Source: Lacticaseibacillus pabuli | Lineage (GTDB): Bacteria; Bacillota; Bacilli; Lactobacillales; Lactobacillaceae | Reading direction: 5' to 3' | Assembly: GCF_028736235.1 (NCBI RefSeq) | Contig: NZ_CP117884.1 | Span: 1,550,001 to 1,614,000 of the forward strand | DNA: 64,000 nucleotides | In this document: positions 47,041 to 56,895 of the stretch, in pieces | How positions within the stretch are numbered: the first letter of the stretch is position 1 | How the letters are laid out: the number at the start of each line of letters is the position of its first letter | Position numbers and translations under genes: made by a program | Notes under the pieces: model-generated | What the model saw: the letters and a program-made list of their open reading frames with translations, nothing else | Databases searched by the model: none | What the model was told of the DNA's origin: nothing

Positions 47041-47544
47041 TTAATCACCTAGCCCTTTGATGTAATCGTCAATGAGGGCTTGCTGATCGTCAGCGTTCAA
47101 CGACTTGCCGATGATTTTACTTGCGATGGTTACAGACAGGTCTGCAACCTGGTCGCGGGCACCGTTCAATGCGTCGGCCTTGGCCTGCGCAATATCAGCT
47201 TGTGCCTTGTTCTTGATGCTGCTTGCCTCTTCGTGAGCCGAAGCGACGATTTCTTTACTCTGCTTTTCACCATTTGCCTTCGCAGTGTTCAAAATGGACA
47301 CGGCTTCAGCCTGGGTATTCTTAAGTTCACCCTGGCGCTTTTCAAGGAGTTCCTTGGCTTCGTTCTTAGACTTATCTGCGTAGTCGAGGTCGCCAGTAAT
47401 CTTGCTTTGACGATCTGTCATCATCTTGGTGACAGGCTTCCACGCGAACTTACCTACGAGAAGCATGAGGCAGATGAAGGTCACAAGACCAAAGAGGAAA
47501 TCGCCGAGCTCTAGGGCAGCGGCACTAATTGTTCCAAACATCAT
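47041..47544 (-). CDS. atpF: ATP synthase b subunit AtpF, 167 aa
   Basis: Peripheral stalk: one N-terminal membrane helix (FLFGLVTFICLMLLVGKFAWKPV) followed by a long helical coiled-coil rich in Lys/Glu/Ala. Two adjacent ATGs; the first (47544) or the next is the start, and the difference is one residue. Confidence 0.94.
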   Translation of the reverse strand: MMFGTISAAALELGDFLFGLVTFICLMLLVGKFAWKPVTKMMTDRQSKITGDLDYADKSKNEAKELLEKRQGELKNTQAEAVSILNTAKANGEKQSKEIVASAHEEASSIKNKAQADIAQAKADALNGARDQVADLSVTIASKIIGKSLNADDQQALIDDYIKGLGD

Positions 47545-47581
47545 CTATGCCACCTTCCTTTCGTTTGCTCTGGCTGTAGAA

Positions 47582-47809
<228 letters not shown>

Positions 47810-47815
47810 CTAATA

Positions 47816-48538
47816 CTATTCTTCTGATACTGCCTTATGAGACATGTAAACTGTCCCAAGAATGACAAAGATATATGCCTGGATACTACCAATGAATACT
47901 GAGAACCCTTGCCATATCATTTCAACAATAAACCCAAATGGGAACGCAATGAGTCCTGCGTGCCCACCGGCGAGTGCCAAGTTGCGCAGCAGCGCAACCA
48001 GAATTTCACCAGCGAAAATGTTACCGTACAGACGCAGAGAGAGCGTCATGAAATTGGTAAACTCTTCCAGCAGGTTAATTGGTGCCATGAATGCCATCGG
48101 GGTGACATATCCCTTAAGATAGCCCTTGAAGCCTTTGTTGCGAACACCGTAGTAGTGTGACAGCACTAGGACAATAGACGCGAGCGTCATCGTGATCAGT
48201 GGACTGGCCGTTGGTGAGTGGAACCAAGACGTGCCGCCGATGTTGATGTCGATAAAGAGTCCAAGTTGGTTCATCGTGAATACGAACAGGAACATGACGA
48301 AGATAAACAGCTGGAAGGTATTACCTTCCGTACCGGGCATCTCGCCTTTAACGATACCGTTCGTAAAGTCGATGATCCATTCGAGTACGTTCTGCTTCCC
48401 TTTTGGTCGTAGTTGCGGTTTGCGGGATAACCAGAAAACAAGCGCAAAGACGACAATTGCGGAAACAAGCATCGGAATATCATTTGCAAGGTTGAACCGA
48501 AGTGGTCCGAGCTGCAAGTCGGGATACTTATCGTTCAC
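47816..48538 (-). CDS. atpB: ATP synthase a subunit AtpB, 240 aa, GTG start
   Basis: Proton-channel subunit. The essential arginine lies in LSLRLYGNIFAGE. Start GTG at 48538 is chosen because GGAGGTG lies 6-7 nt upstream and the product has the usual length; the frame to 48685 would add an odd extension. First gene of the operon; no atpI precedes it. Confidence 0.92.
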   Translation of the reverse strand: MNDKYPDLQLGPLRFNLANDIPMLVSAIVVFALVFWLSRKPQLRPKGKQNVLEWIIDFTNGIVKGEMPGTEGNTFQLFIFVMFLFVFTMNQLGLFIDINIGGTSWFHSPTASPLITMTLASIVLVLSHYYGVRNKGFKGYLKGYVTPMAFMAPINLLEEFTNFMTLSLRLYGNIFAGEILVALLRNLALAGGHAGLIAFPFGFIVEMIWQGFSVFIGSIQAYIFVILGTVYMSHKAVSEE

Positions 48539-48837
48539 AGAATTCACCTCCTTCTGAAAATTTGGCCCAGAGAGTGTGCATATGCATATCAGCGGGTTTG
48601 TAACTTTCTTAATTACGGAGTTTACGGAAAAGGCCGTAAAACACACTGATAACTCTAACACCTTGGGCGCAAAAAGACAAAGCAAAGCGTGCTATAGTCG
48701 CCGTTATACTGGGCTTCTTGCAGTAACCGCTTCCTTACGTATAAGGACTGCACTTTTTGTTGCGATTTCTGAAAACGAACTTGTGATTTTACTACAAAAA
48801 AATGTAAATGTCGTACACAAATTTAACTTTGTATGAA
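48539..48837. other. Leader region of atp operon
   Basis: No gene. It contains the upstream terminator of upp at its far end and a TGCATATGCA palindrome near 48579. A clear promoter was not found. Confidence 0.5.
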
Positions 48838-48871
48838 GAAAAAGGACGCCCCCATCTTTCATGAGGCGTCC
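48838..48871 (-). terminator. Terminator after upp
   Basis: GGACGCC (48871-48865) pairs with GGCGTCC (48850-48844), followed by TTTTTCTTC on the minus strand. Confidence 0.78.
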
Positions 48872-48925
48872 ATGACTCGTCATGCCTCGTGAATTACGGC
48901 AAAATTCGTCTTTCTTCTATATAAA

Positions 48926-49555
48926 TTACTTGGTACCGAACAAGCGGTCACCAGCATCCCCTAAACCAGGGAAGATGTAGCCATTCTCGGTGAGGTGATC
49001 ATCAAGTGCAGCGGCATAGATATCAACGTCTGGGTGTGCTTCCTGGATGGCCTTAACGCCTTCAGGAGCTGCAACCAGGACGATGAGACGCATGTTTGTC
49101 GCACCGCGCTTCTTGAGTGCGTCGATGGCCATGTTAGCCGAGCCACCAGTGGCGAGCATTGGGTCAACGATGAACAAGTCACGCTGCTCAATGTCGCTTG
49201 GCATCTTCACGAAGTATTCGTGTGGCTTGAGCGTCTTTTCGTCACGGTACATCCCGATATGACCCACCTTCGCAGCTGGAATCAAACGCAACACCCCGTC
49301 AACCATGCCAAGACCGGCACGCAGGATTGGGATAACGGCCAGCTTCTTGCCGGCTAATTCCTTCTGGGTTGTGGTGCCCATTGGGGTCTCAATGGTGACA
49401 TCCTCGAGTGGCAAATCACGGGTAATTTCGTAGACCATCAGTTCTGCGATTTCGTTCGCAACCTCACGGAATTCCTTGGTGCCGACGTCCTTGCGCCGGA
49501 TGATGGTCAACTTGTGCTGAATCAGCGGGTGGTTCAAGACGGTAAATTTACCCAT
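48926..49555 (-). CDS. upp: Uracil phosphoribosyltransferase, 209 aa
   Basis: Pyrimidine salvage enzyme making UMP from uracil and PRPP. PRPP-binding [21 protein letters not shown] and the C-terminal [16 protein letters not shown] are characteristic. ATG 49555 follows GGAGAGG and begins the standard [16 protein letters not shown]. Confidence 0.97.
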   Translation of the reverse strand: MGKFTVLNHPLIQHKLTIIRRKDVGTKEFREVANEIAELMVYEITRDLPLEDVTIETPMGTTTQKELAGKKLAVIPILRAGLGMVDGVLRLIPAAKVGHIGMYRDEKTLKPHEYFVKMPSDIEQRDLFIVDPMLATGGSANMAIDALKKRGATNMRLIVLVAAPEGVKAIQEAHPDVDIYAAALDDHLTENGYIFPGLGDAGDRLFGTK

Positions 49556-49628
49556 TGTTAGTGTCCTCTCCTTTTCTGTGTCCCACGCAGACACATATAC
49601 CGCTAGCTATTATACATAACTTTAGCGG

Positions 49629-50648
49629 CTATTGGGCTGCTTTAGGCGAAAAATGTTCGCCACCAGCGGATTTTTCAAGCCGGTTCATGTACGCAGCACC
49701 GAGACCCTCGGCAACAAATCCTTCAGCCAAAACCACCTTAACCGTGGGGTGCAGGTCAAAGTAACGCAGCCCTGCAAAGAGGTTGGCGGTTGCCGCCTGC
49801 AAGTCCTTGCCAAGTGAATAGGTCGTCAGTGTGTCATCTAGGCCCTTCAAGACGGGATCCGTAGCGAGGACACCGAAATCATGGCCGCTTGCCGTCGCCC
49901 ACGCGATGGCTGCCGGAAAGTCGACTTCGTGGTCAACAATCACGACCTGGGCATCAGGCGCGTAATGCTTGTACTTCATGCCGGGTGCCTTAGGTGTTTC
50001 GCCAGCGCCGACCTTGTGCTTGTCGCTGGCAACCGTACCGACAACGGGCTCGAGCATCTCCTCGTCCACCGCGCCGGGACGCAGAATCGTTGGCGTGTCG
50101 GTGGACATGTCAATAATCGTGGATTCGACCCCTACTTTAGCGGGACCGTCATCGAGAATGCCGGCGATGCGTCCCTTCATGTCGTGCATGACGTGTGCCG
50201 CAGTCGTTGGGCTAGGTTTGCCAGACAGGTTGGCGGATGGGCCCACAATTGGATTGCCAGATTCTGCAATCAACTCACGGGTCAACGCATTTGCTGGGTT
50301 GCGGAAGGCCGCCGTCTGCAGGCCACCCGTGACCACTGGGCTCAGCGCACCCGGCTTGATAGGCAAAATGATGGTCAAAGAGCCCGGCCAGAAGCGGTCC
50401 ATTAGTTTACGTGCTGCGGGCGTGATGGTCGCAAACCGTTCAACGGTCGCCACATCAGCCACCGTCACAATCAATGGGTTGTCACTTGGCCGGCCCTTAG
50501 CCGCGTACACCTTGCGCACCGCGGATTCGTTCGTCGCGTCGGCGCCAAGACCATACACCGTCTCGGTCGGAAATGCGACCAATTCCCCCGCCTTGAGTAA
50601 GGCCGCGGCGTCCTTGACCGTATCAGCTGTAAATATTTTTGTTTCCAT
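49629..50648 (-). CDS. sua5: L-threonylcarbamoyladenylate synthase (Sua5 type), 339 aa
   Basis: First enzyme of tRNA t6A synthesis, using threonine, bicarbonate and ATP. Two domains: YrdC (KGRPSDNPLIV and PSANLSGKPSPT) in the first 205 residues, and a C-terminal Sua5 domain. AAGGAAAA precedes the ATG. Next gene down is upp; glyA, often found between them, is absent. Confidence 0.93.
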   Translation of the reverse strand: METKIFTADTVKDAAALLKAGELVAFPTETVYGLGADATNESAVRKVYAAKGRPSDNPLIVTVADVATVERFATITPAARKLMDRFWPGSLTIILPIKPGALSPVVTGGLQTAAFRNPANALTRELIAESGNPIVGPSANLSGKPSPTTAAHVMHDMKGRIAGILDDGPAKVGVESTIIDMSTDTPTILRPGAVDEEMLEPVVGTVASDKHKVGAGETPKAPGMKYKHYAPDAQVVIVDHEVDFPAAIAWATASGHDFGVLATDPVLKGLDDTLTTYSLGKDLQAATANLFAGLRYFDLHPTVKVVLAEGFVAEGLGAAYMNRLEKSAGGEHFSPKAAQ

Positions 50649-50672
50649 AATGAATTTTCCTTCCCCTATCGG

Positions 50673-51500
50673 TTAGAAATTAATCCGTACGGCGCGATCA
50701 TGCCCCGCATCGTCGCGGCGGAAATCCGCGGTCTGCTCAGGCAACATCAGTGCAATCATGCGCGCCAACGCTGCTCGCTGGTGGTAGCCAAATTCAAGAT
50801 AAACGCTACCGCCTGGACGCACGTGACCTGGCAATTGCTTAAAGAGTGCTTCAAACAGGGCTAAGCCGTGATTATCCGCATATAACGCGAGGTCTGGTTC
50901 GTATTCCTTCGTCGACTCGTCCATGACCGGCATTTCGGCACGGTCGATGTACGGCAAATTGCTAATAATGAAATCGAACTGGCCGTCAATGTCGCTCAGC
51001 AAGTCGCTGCGCGTTGCCTGAACACGGGCGCCTAACGCATGGGCATTCTGCTGTGCCACCGTGAGCGCGTCTGCAGAAACATCTGAGAGCGTCATGGCAA
51101 TGTTGGGCCGCTCAAGCGCAAGTGTCACGCCAATCGACCCACTGCCTGTCCCCAAATCCAAACCCGTGCCCTGTTGCCAATCATCCAGCACCCAGGACAC
51201 GATGACTTCAGTGTCAAAGCGCGGAATCAATACCCGCTTGTCCACATGAAAGGTCCGCCCCCAAAACGGCGCGGTACCGGTCACGTACTGCGCCGGTTCG
51301 TCCTTGAGCAACGCGGCCACGTCCGCGTGAAACTGGCGCTCGTCTTCGGGTGTCATCTCATCACGCCCGTGGATGATGATTTGTGTCCGCGTCCAGTGCT
51401 TACGCTCGCTGAGCACGTAGGCCGCACCGTCATCATTTAAATTGGCCTGTTGCAGCAGAAGAGACGCCCGTTTGAGCGCCTCGGCATAAGTCTTAGTCAT
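50673..51500 (-). CDS. prmC: Release-factor glutamine methyltransferase PrmC, 275 aa
   Basis: Methylates the GGQ glutamine of RF1. SAM site [16 protein letters not shown] and the substrate motif SNLPYID (N-x-P-Y). Its ATG lies inside the end of prfA (8-nt overlap), matching the shared role. Confidence 0.95.
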   Translation of the reverse strand: MTKTYAEALKRASLLLQQANLNDDGAAYVLSERKHWTRTQIIIHGRDEMTPEDERQFHADVAALLKDEPAQYVTGTAPFWGRTFHVDKRVLIPRFDTEVIVSWVLDDWQQGTGLDLGTGSGSIGVTLALERPNIAMTLSDVSADALTVAQQNAHALGARVQATRSDLLSDIDGQFDFIISNLPYIDRAEMPVMDESTKEYEPDLALYADNHGLALFEALFKQLPGHVRPGGSVYLEFGYHQRAALARMIALMLPEQTADFRRDDAGHDRAVRINF

Positions 51501-52578
51501 TCCCTAACTGCTCCAGCTTTGCGGTCTGATCATGGAGAATCAGTGCTGAAATAATGTCATCCAGTTCACCGTTCATGATCCGGTCCAGCTTGTTAATGCT
51601 GAGGCCAATCCGGTGATCGGTCACCCGGTTTTGTGGGTAGTTGTACGTCCGAATCCGTTCGGAACGGTCACCGGAACCAACAGCGGTCTTACGCTTTGCG
51701 GCGTATTCCTCTTCGTTCTGGCTTTCGTAGTAATCGTAGACACGGGCGGTCAGGATTTGCAGGGCCTTCACACGGTTTTGCTGCTGTGAACGCTGGTCTT
51801 GCATGGCAACCACGATCCCAGATGGAATATGGGTCATCCGCACCGCAGAACTGGTCTTGTTAATATGCTGACCACCAGCACCACTGGAACGGTACACATC
51901 AGTGCGAATATCCTTAGGGTCAAGGACAAGGTCAACCTTTTCGTATTCAGGCATCACCCCAACGGTCGCGGTACTCGTGTGGACACGGCCAGCGCTTTCG
52001 GTCGCTGGCACACGCTGAACACGGTGCGCCCCGTTTTCGTACTTGAGCTTTGAATATACGTTGTCACCGGTAATCATGATAACAACTTCCTTGTAGCCCC
52101 CGACGTCGGTTGGCGTTTCATCAATAATTTCAGTCTGCCAGCCCTGGCGCTCAGCGTAACGCGTGTACATGTTAAGCAGGTCCCCTGCAAACAGGCTGGC
52201 CTCATCCCCACCGGCGGCCCCATGGATTTCCATGATAATGTTCTTATCATCGTTGGGGTCCTTGGGCAGCATCAGGACTTTAATCTTGTCTTCGAGCTCG
52301 TCTTTCTCAGCTTCGTCGTCCTTGATCTCTTCCTTGGCCATTTCGGTCATATCGGGATCCTTACTTTCGCGCAGGATTTCATTGCTGTCGGCGATATCCG
52401 ACTGCAGTTCCTTGAATCGCTTGTACGCCGTCACGACTTCACGCAAGCCACCCTCTTCTTTGGAGAGGTCCATATAACGCTTGGTGTCGTTGATAACTGA
52501 CGGATCAGACATCATTTCTTGCAGCTCATCGTAGCGCTGCAAGACCGTTTCGAGTTGGTCAAAAATCCGGTCTTCCAT
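51493..52578 (-). CDS. prfA: Peptide chain release factor 1, 361 aa
   Basis: Reads UAA and UAG. The GGQ loop ([22 protein letters not shown]) and normal length are present; no frameshift is needed. ATG 52578 follows GAGGAGATAAAA. Confidence 0.97.
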   Translation of the reverse strand: MEDRIFDQLETVLQRYDELQEMMSDPSVINDTKRYMDLSKEEGGLREVVTAYKRFKELQSDIADSNEILRESKDPDMTEMAKEEIKDDEAEKDELEDKIKVLMLPKDPNDDKNIIMEIHGAAGGDEASLFAGDLLNMYTRYAERQGWQTEIIDETPTDVGGYKEVVIMITGDNVYSKLKYENGAHRVQRVPATESAGRVHTSTATVGVMPEYEKVDLVLDPKDIRTDVYRSSGAGGQHINKTSSAVRMTHIPSGIVVAMQDQRSQQQNRVKALQILTARVYDYYESQNEEEYAAKRKTAVGSGDRSERIRTYNYPQNRVTDHRIGLSINKLDRIMNGELDDIISALILHDQTAKLEQLGND

Positions 52579-52600
52579 TTTTATCTCCTCATTCTGTAAA

Positions 52601-53185
52601 TTATAAGCGGTCTAAAGGCGGGTGGTTGTAATGATTCCGGCACACAGGGTAGTAGGACTCGTTGCCGCCAATCATGATTTGTTCACCCGTGTACACAGGC
52701 TTGCCGTCGTGAACACGCAGATTCATGATGGCCTTTTTCGCGCAGAACCAGCAAATGGTCTTCATTTCTTCGATTTTGTCCGCGTAGGTCAGAAGGGCTT
52801 CGCTACCCTCGAACAAACGGTTCATGAAGTCATTCTTCAGCCCAAAAGTCATCACGGGAATCTTTAGCTCATCAACAACCTGGGCACACTCCTCGACGTG
52901 CTCGCGTTTCAGGAACTGTGCCTCGTCAATCAGGACACAGGCCACGGTTTCTTTTTGCGCCAATTCAGACACCATTTTGTAGATGTTTGTGTCTGGGTAC
53001 ACCGGGTCCGCCTTGCGTTTCAGACCGATGCGGCTGGAAATCATCCCCACGCCAGATCGGGAGTCCACAGCGCTCGTCAAGATGACGACGTGCTTGCCCT
53101 GCTCCTCGTAGTTGTGTGCCACTTTAAGAATTTCAATGCTCTTGCCGCTGTTCATCGCGCCATAGCGGAAAAATAGTTGTGCCAT
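52601..53185 (-). CDS. tdk: Thymidine kinase, 194 aa
   Basis: Thymidine salvage. Walker [19 protein letters not shown], and a zinc site CWFC...CRNH. The ATG at 53185 starts the family N-terminus [16 protein letters not shown] and follows TTGGAGG. First gene of the tdk-prfA-prmC-sua5-upp set. Confidence 0.95.
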   Translation of the reverse strand: MAQLFFRYGAMNSGKSIEILKVAHNYEEQGKHVVILTSAVDSRSGVGMISSRIGLKRKADPVYPDTNIYKMVSELAQKETVACVLIDEAQFLKREHVEECAQVVDELKIPVMTFGLKNDFMNRLFEGSEALLTYADKIEEMKTICWFCAKKAIMNLRVHDGKPVYTGEQIMIGGNESYYPVCRNHYNHPPLDRL

Positions 53186-53331
53186 CCTAGCCTCCAAATA
53201 ATGCGCCCACGAAGACACTGTGAGCTCAATCTACTCGATTTTACCAAATTTAACCCTTCTTTGAAACTAGTCCCGCACTCAGCATGGCGTCATATGGTAG
53301 AATTTAGTCATTATGTTTTCGGAGAGGAAGA

Positions 53332-54708
53332 ATTATCACGACTAACTCAAACCCAATCAAAGCCGGTTTCGCTAGTGGCATGGGCAAGCTCGCCTACACT
53401 GTACTGCACGGTGTCTTCAAGGGCGGTTCCTCATACCCCGGTAAACTGGCGCAGAAAATCGATCCCAACGTGCTCGCCACACTTGGTAAAGATTACGATG
53501 TCATCGTCGTGACCGGGACCAACGGGAAGACGCTGACGACCAACTTGGTGGTTAAGGTGCTCAAGCAGCAATACGCCGACATCCTAACCAACCCCAGTGG
53601 CAGTAACATGATGCGCGGCATCATCACCGCCTTCATCGCTGGCCGCAAGCATCAGCATGGCAAACGCGGCCTCGCCGTCCTCGAAGTCGACGAGGCCAAT
53701 GTCGCACCCGTTTCCGCAGCGCTCGACGTTAAAGCCTACGTTTTGACCAACATCTTCCGCGACCAGATGGATCGGTACGGTGAATTCTACACGACCTACG
53801 CGAAGATTCTGGACGGTATCAAGTTGCATCCCGATGCCCTGGTCCTGGCAAACGGGGACGCGCCGATCTTCCACTCCCGCGAGTTCAAGAATCCGGTGAA
53901 ATACTTCGGCTTCAACCGGGGTGGCACTGCTGACATGCACGCCGCGGTGAACACGGATGGGGTGCTTTGCCCCCGGTGTGAACACATCCTGCACTACCAC
54001 GAAATCAGCTACAGCAACCTGGGCGATTACTTTTGCCCCCACTGTGGTTTCAAACGGCCAGCCCTGACCTACGAAATGACCGCAATCAAGGCGCAGACCC
54101 CAACCAGCTCCGAATTCGTGATTGACGGGCATGATTACAAGCTGAGCATCGGCGGTACGTACAACATCTACAACGCCCTCGCCGCTTATGCGGTCGGCAC
54201 CGCTTACGACATCACGCCCGCCCAAATCGGTAAGGCCTTCGCCTATGACGAAAAGGTCTTTGGACGCCAGGAAGTCGTGAATGTCGACGGCAAGCAAGTC
54301 ACCCTGGTCCTCGTCAAGAACCCAGTCGGGATGAACCAAGTCCTCGAGATGATTGGCCATGCCAAGGACCACTTCGCCTTTGGTTTCCTGCTCAACGCCA
54401 AATACGCTGACGGGAAGGACACCTCCTGGATCTGGGATACCGACCTGGAGCAGTTCGTCCAGAGTAAGCAGGCCACCAGCTATCTGGTCGGCGGCGAGCG
54501 CTACAAGGACATTGAGTTCCGGATGGAAGTTGCCGGCGTTGGCAAAAACGACCTGATTACCGAACCGGATCTAACCAAACTACCCGAGCGGATCAAGGCA
54601 TTCCCAGAAGATTCCGTTTATCTCCTGGCAACCTACACCGCGATGTTGCAACTGCGCAAATCCTTTGCGGACGGCGGCTACATCAAAGCGGGTTTCGAAA
54701 ATAAATAG
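53332..54708 (+). CDS. murT: MurT-like Mur ligase (lipid II isoglutaminyl synthase, MurT subunit), 458 aa, probable non-AUG start
   Basis: Mur-ligase fold with TGTNGKTLTTN (ATP site), a zinc ribbon (CPRC...CPHC), a DUF1727 C-terminal domain. With GatD it would amidate D-glutamate of lipid II. The start is uncertain: GGAGAGGAAG at 53321 has no ATG, GTG or TTG in frame behind it, only ATT (53332) and ATC (53335). The in-frame ATG at 53380 has no ribosome site and would remove 16 residues that match the family start. I chose ATT. No gatD is adjacent. Confidence 0.8.
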   Translation: MITTNSNPIKAGFASGMGKLAYTVLHGVFKGGSSYPGKLAQKIDPNVLATLGKDYDVIVVTGTNGKTLTTNLVVKVLKQQYADILTNPSGSNMMRGIITAFIAGRKHQHGKRGLAVLEVDEANVAPVSAALDVKAYVLTNIFRDQMDRYGEFYTTYAKILDGIKLHPDALVLANGDAPIFHSREFKNPVKYFGFNRGGTADMHAAVNTDGVLCPRCEHILHYHEISYSNLGDYFCPHCGFKRPALTYEMTAIKAQTPTSSEFVIDGHDYKLSIGGTYNIYNALAAYAVGTAYDITPAQIGKAFAYDEKVFGRQEVVNVDGKQVTLVLVKNPVGMNQVLEMIGHAKDHFAFGFLLNAKYADGKDTSWIWDTDLEQFVQSKQATSYLVGGERYKDIEFRMEVAGVGKNDLITEPDLTKLPERIKAFPEDSVYLLATYTAMLQLRKSFADGGYIKAGFENK

Positions 54709-54753
54709 GCATATAAAAAGGATGACCCTCACGAGTCATCCTTTTCATATGCC
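54708..54753. terminator. Bidirectional terminator between murT and manA
   Basis: Long stem GGCATAT...AAAAGGATGAC with GTCATCCTTTT...ATATGCC around an 8-nt loop. It starts immediately at the murT stop. Confidence 0.92.
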
Positions 54754-54759
54754 CAAAAA

Positions 54760-55722
54760 CTATTCTTCTGCGCCTGGAGTACTCTCAACAATATCGAGCT
54801 TGCCACTCAGAGTCCAGTCCTTGATCTGATTTGGAATCAGGAAGTGGTCACCCTTCTTAATGGCAAAGGTCTTACCATCGCAGGTCAATGTCCCTTCCCC
54901 ATCGAGAATGGAGAACAGGGAGTATGCAGCGTCCTTGGTCTGCTTCAAATCACCATCGACGTTCAGGTGGTAAACCGAGAAGAACTTGCTGGTTGGTGCA
55001 GTCACCAAAGTTGTAATGGTGGAGTTGCCAACCTTCTTGCTGGTGATATCCAGCTTAGGGTCAACGTGTGGCACCGTCGTCACGTCTTCAGACTGCTTCA
55101 GGTGCAGCTCACGCTTGTGCCCCTGATCGTCGGTCCGGTCGTAGTCGTACAAGCGGTAGGTGGTATCGGAGCTCTGCTGAGTTTCGAGAACCATGATCCC
55201 CGTTGTCAGCGCGTGAATCGTCCCACTTGGTACGTAGAAGAAGTCCCCGGCCTTAACTGGCACCTTGCGCAGCAACTTGTCCCACTGCCCATTTTCAATC
55301 ATCTCAACCAATTCCTCATGGGTCTTGGCATGGTGACCGTAAATCAGGTAGGAGCCTGGTTCAGCACTGATGACGTACCAGCATTCCGTCTTGCCCAGTT
55401 CGTGTTCGTGCTCCGCGGCGTACTTGTCGTCGGGGTGCACCTGCACGGACAGGGAGTCTTCAGCATCCAGAATCTTGGTCAGCAGTGGGAAAACCTTGCT
55501 GCTTGGGTTGCCAAAGTACTCGGGGTCGTCACTGTATGCCTCGGCTAGTGTTTTGCCAGCCAGCGGGCCATTCTTAATGGTTGCGGGGCCATGTGGGTGT
55601 GCTGAGATGGCCCAGCATTCCCCGATTTTACCATCTGGCAGGTCGTAGCCGAATGATTCGAGCTTGCGGCCACCCCAGATTTTAGGCTGAAAATAAGGTT
55701 TCAAGAAAAATGGTTCTGTCAA
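54760..55722 (-). CDS. manA: Mannose-6-phosphate isomerase, class I, 320 aa, TTG start
   Basis: Interconverts mannose-6-P and fructose-6-P. Zinc ligands QVHPDD and GKTECWYV; PKIWGG near the N-terminus. Start TTG 55722 is chosen: AGGAG lies 8 nt upstream; the GTG three codons earlier overlaps AGGAG. Confidence 0.92.
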   Translation of the reverse strand: MTEPFFLKPYFQPKIWGGRKLESFGYDLPDGKIGECWAISAHPHGPATIKNGPLAGKTLAEAYSDDPEYFGNPSSKVFPLLTKILDAEDSLSVQVHPDDKYAAEHEHELGKTECWYVISAEPGSYLIYGHHAKTHEELVEMIENGQWDKLLRKVPVKAGDFFYVPSGTIHALTTGIMVLETQQSSDTTYRLYDYDRTDDQGHKRELHLKQSEDVTTVPHVDPKLDITSKKVGNSTITTLVTAPTSKFFSVYHLNVDGDLKQTKDAAYSLFSILDGEGTLTCDGKTFAIKKGDHFLIPNQIKDWTLSGKLDIVESTPGAEE

Positions 55723-55775
55723 AGTTATCACTCCTGTTTACGTTGATAACTACATCTTAGCACAATCAAGCGCTA

Positions 55776-56804
55776 TCATTCAGCGCTTTCATGTGTGTCA
55801 GCCAAATTGAGATACGTTTGAATTAAATCACTACGCAAATCCAGAAATTCAGGATGGACATGCGGATGACAGCGGGATGATAAGAAAACCATCCCCTGCT
55901 GCGTTTCCGGGTTAAAGCCCAGAAAGCCACCAGTATAGCCCGTATGTGTCAGCCAGGTGCGACCGAACGGGCCATATTCCAGTTTAAAACCGAGGCTGCG
56001 GCCACCACCAAAGTCGTGCTGCAAGTCGCGGGTCCAGTTCGCGGGCAATACCGACTGTGCATAGGTTCCGTTGGCCACCTGCACGTAGCGCACCAGCCCG
56101 GCGAGCGTGGCAAACATCCCCGCTGAGGCGGCATGTTCGCCTAAGACCGCCGCCTTAGGATCGTGCACGAGACCGCGCCGCAATCCCGCCTCTGCAGTGT
56201 AAGTTGTTGGCACCGTCTGCGCGGGATCTGGGTGGAACGTTGCCTCATCACGCATGCCAAATGGGTCAATTGCCATCTTCGTCATGAGCGATTGAATCGA
56301 CGCACCGTAAATTCGCTCCAGCGCCCAGCCTACCAACAGGAAATTAACGTCTCGGTAGACATAGCCTGGACCCTGTTTGGGGTTGATGTGCAGCTGGGTG
56401 ATGAGTGCATGTTTCAACTGGTCGGCGGGTAGCGCATTGCGGTGCGGGATGTAGCCATCGAGCTTTGAGGTGTGCGTCATGAGTTGCTGGAACGTCACGC
56501 TCGGTTCTGAGAACTCCGGCAACACATCCACCAGCGGCTCGTCGAGGGCGAGTTTGCCTGCGTTCAGGGCTTCCAAGAATACCGGCGTGGTCCCCAGCAC
56601 CTTTGTCAGCGATGCCATGTCCCAAAACTGATGGGGCCGCAAGCGCTCGTGCGTGGGAACGGCCTGTTCATCGCCAAAGCGCTTCGTGAACACATCCTTG
56701 CCATCGATCAGGGCATAAGTGACGCCAGGAGTGACCCCTGCCGAAACCATGTGGTGCGCCTTCTTATCAAATTCGCTGTAAATCCGTTGCAGATTCTGAT
56801 TCAT
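55776..56804 (-). CDS. Serine hydrolase, beta-lactamase class C-like, 342 aa
   Basis: Penicillin-binding-protein-like hydrolase. SxxK in MASLTKV, the second motif as YRDVNFLLVG (Y-x-x-x-N form) and a C-terminal LTHTGYTGGF (HTG). No signal peptide, so cytoplasmic or non-classical. Start ATG 56804 follows GAGGTCGGAAG. Substrate unknown. Confidence 0.85.
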   Translation of the reverse strand: MNQNLQRIYSEFDKKAHHMVSAGVTPGVTYALIDGKDVFTKRFGDEQAVPTHERLRPHQFWDMASLTKVLGTTPVFLEALNAGKLALDEPLVDVLPEFSEPSVTFQQLMTHTSKLDGYIPHRNALPADQLKHALITQLHINPKQGPGYVYRDVNFLLVGWALERIYGASIQSLMTKMAIDPFGMRDEATFHPDPAQTVPTTYTAEAGLRRGLVHDPKAAVLGEHAASAGMFATLAGLVRYVQVANGTYAQSVLPANWTRDLQHDFGGGRSLGFKLEYGPFGRTWLTHTGYTGGFLGFNPETQQGMVFLSSRCHPHVHPEFLDLRSDLIQTYLNLADTHESAE

Positions 56805-56852
56805 CTTCCGACCTCGATTCATGAACTATAGTTTACACCAGCTTCGCGCACG

Positions 56853-56884
56853 CAAAAAGGGACCCGCCGCAGCGAGTCCCTTCT
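56853..56884 (-). terminator. Terminator of ABC exporter operon
   Basis: AAGGGAC (56882-56876) pairs with GTCCCTT (56863-56857), followed by TTTTTG on the minus strand. Confidence 0.78.
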
Positions 56885-56895
56885 CATGCAAAATC

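Noticed and set aside
48575..48590. TGCATATGCA palindrome upstream of atpB as operator
   Set aside because: AT-rich self-complementary word of 10 bp is expected by chance; no second copy.
53584..54372. 262-codon minus-strand frame
   Set aside because: Opposite murT and without ribosome site.
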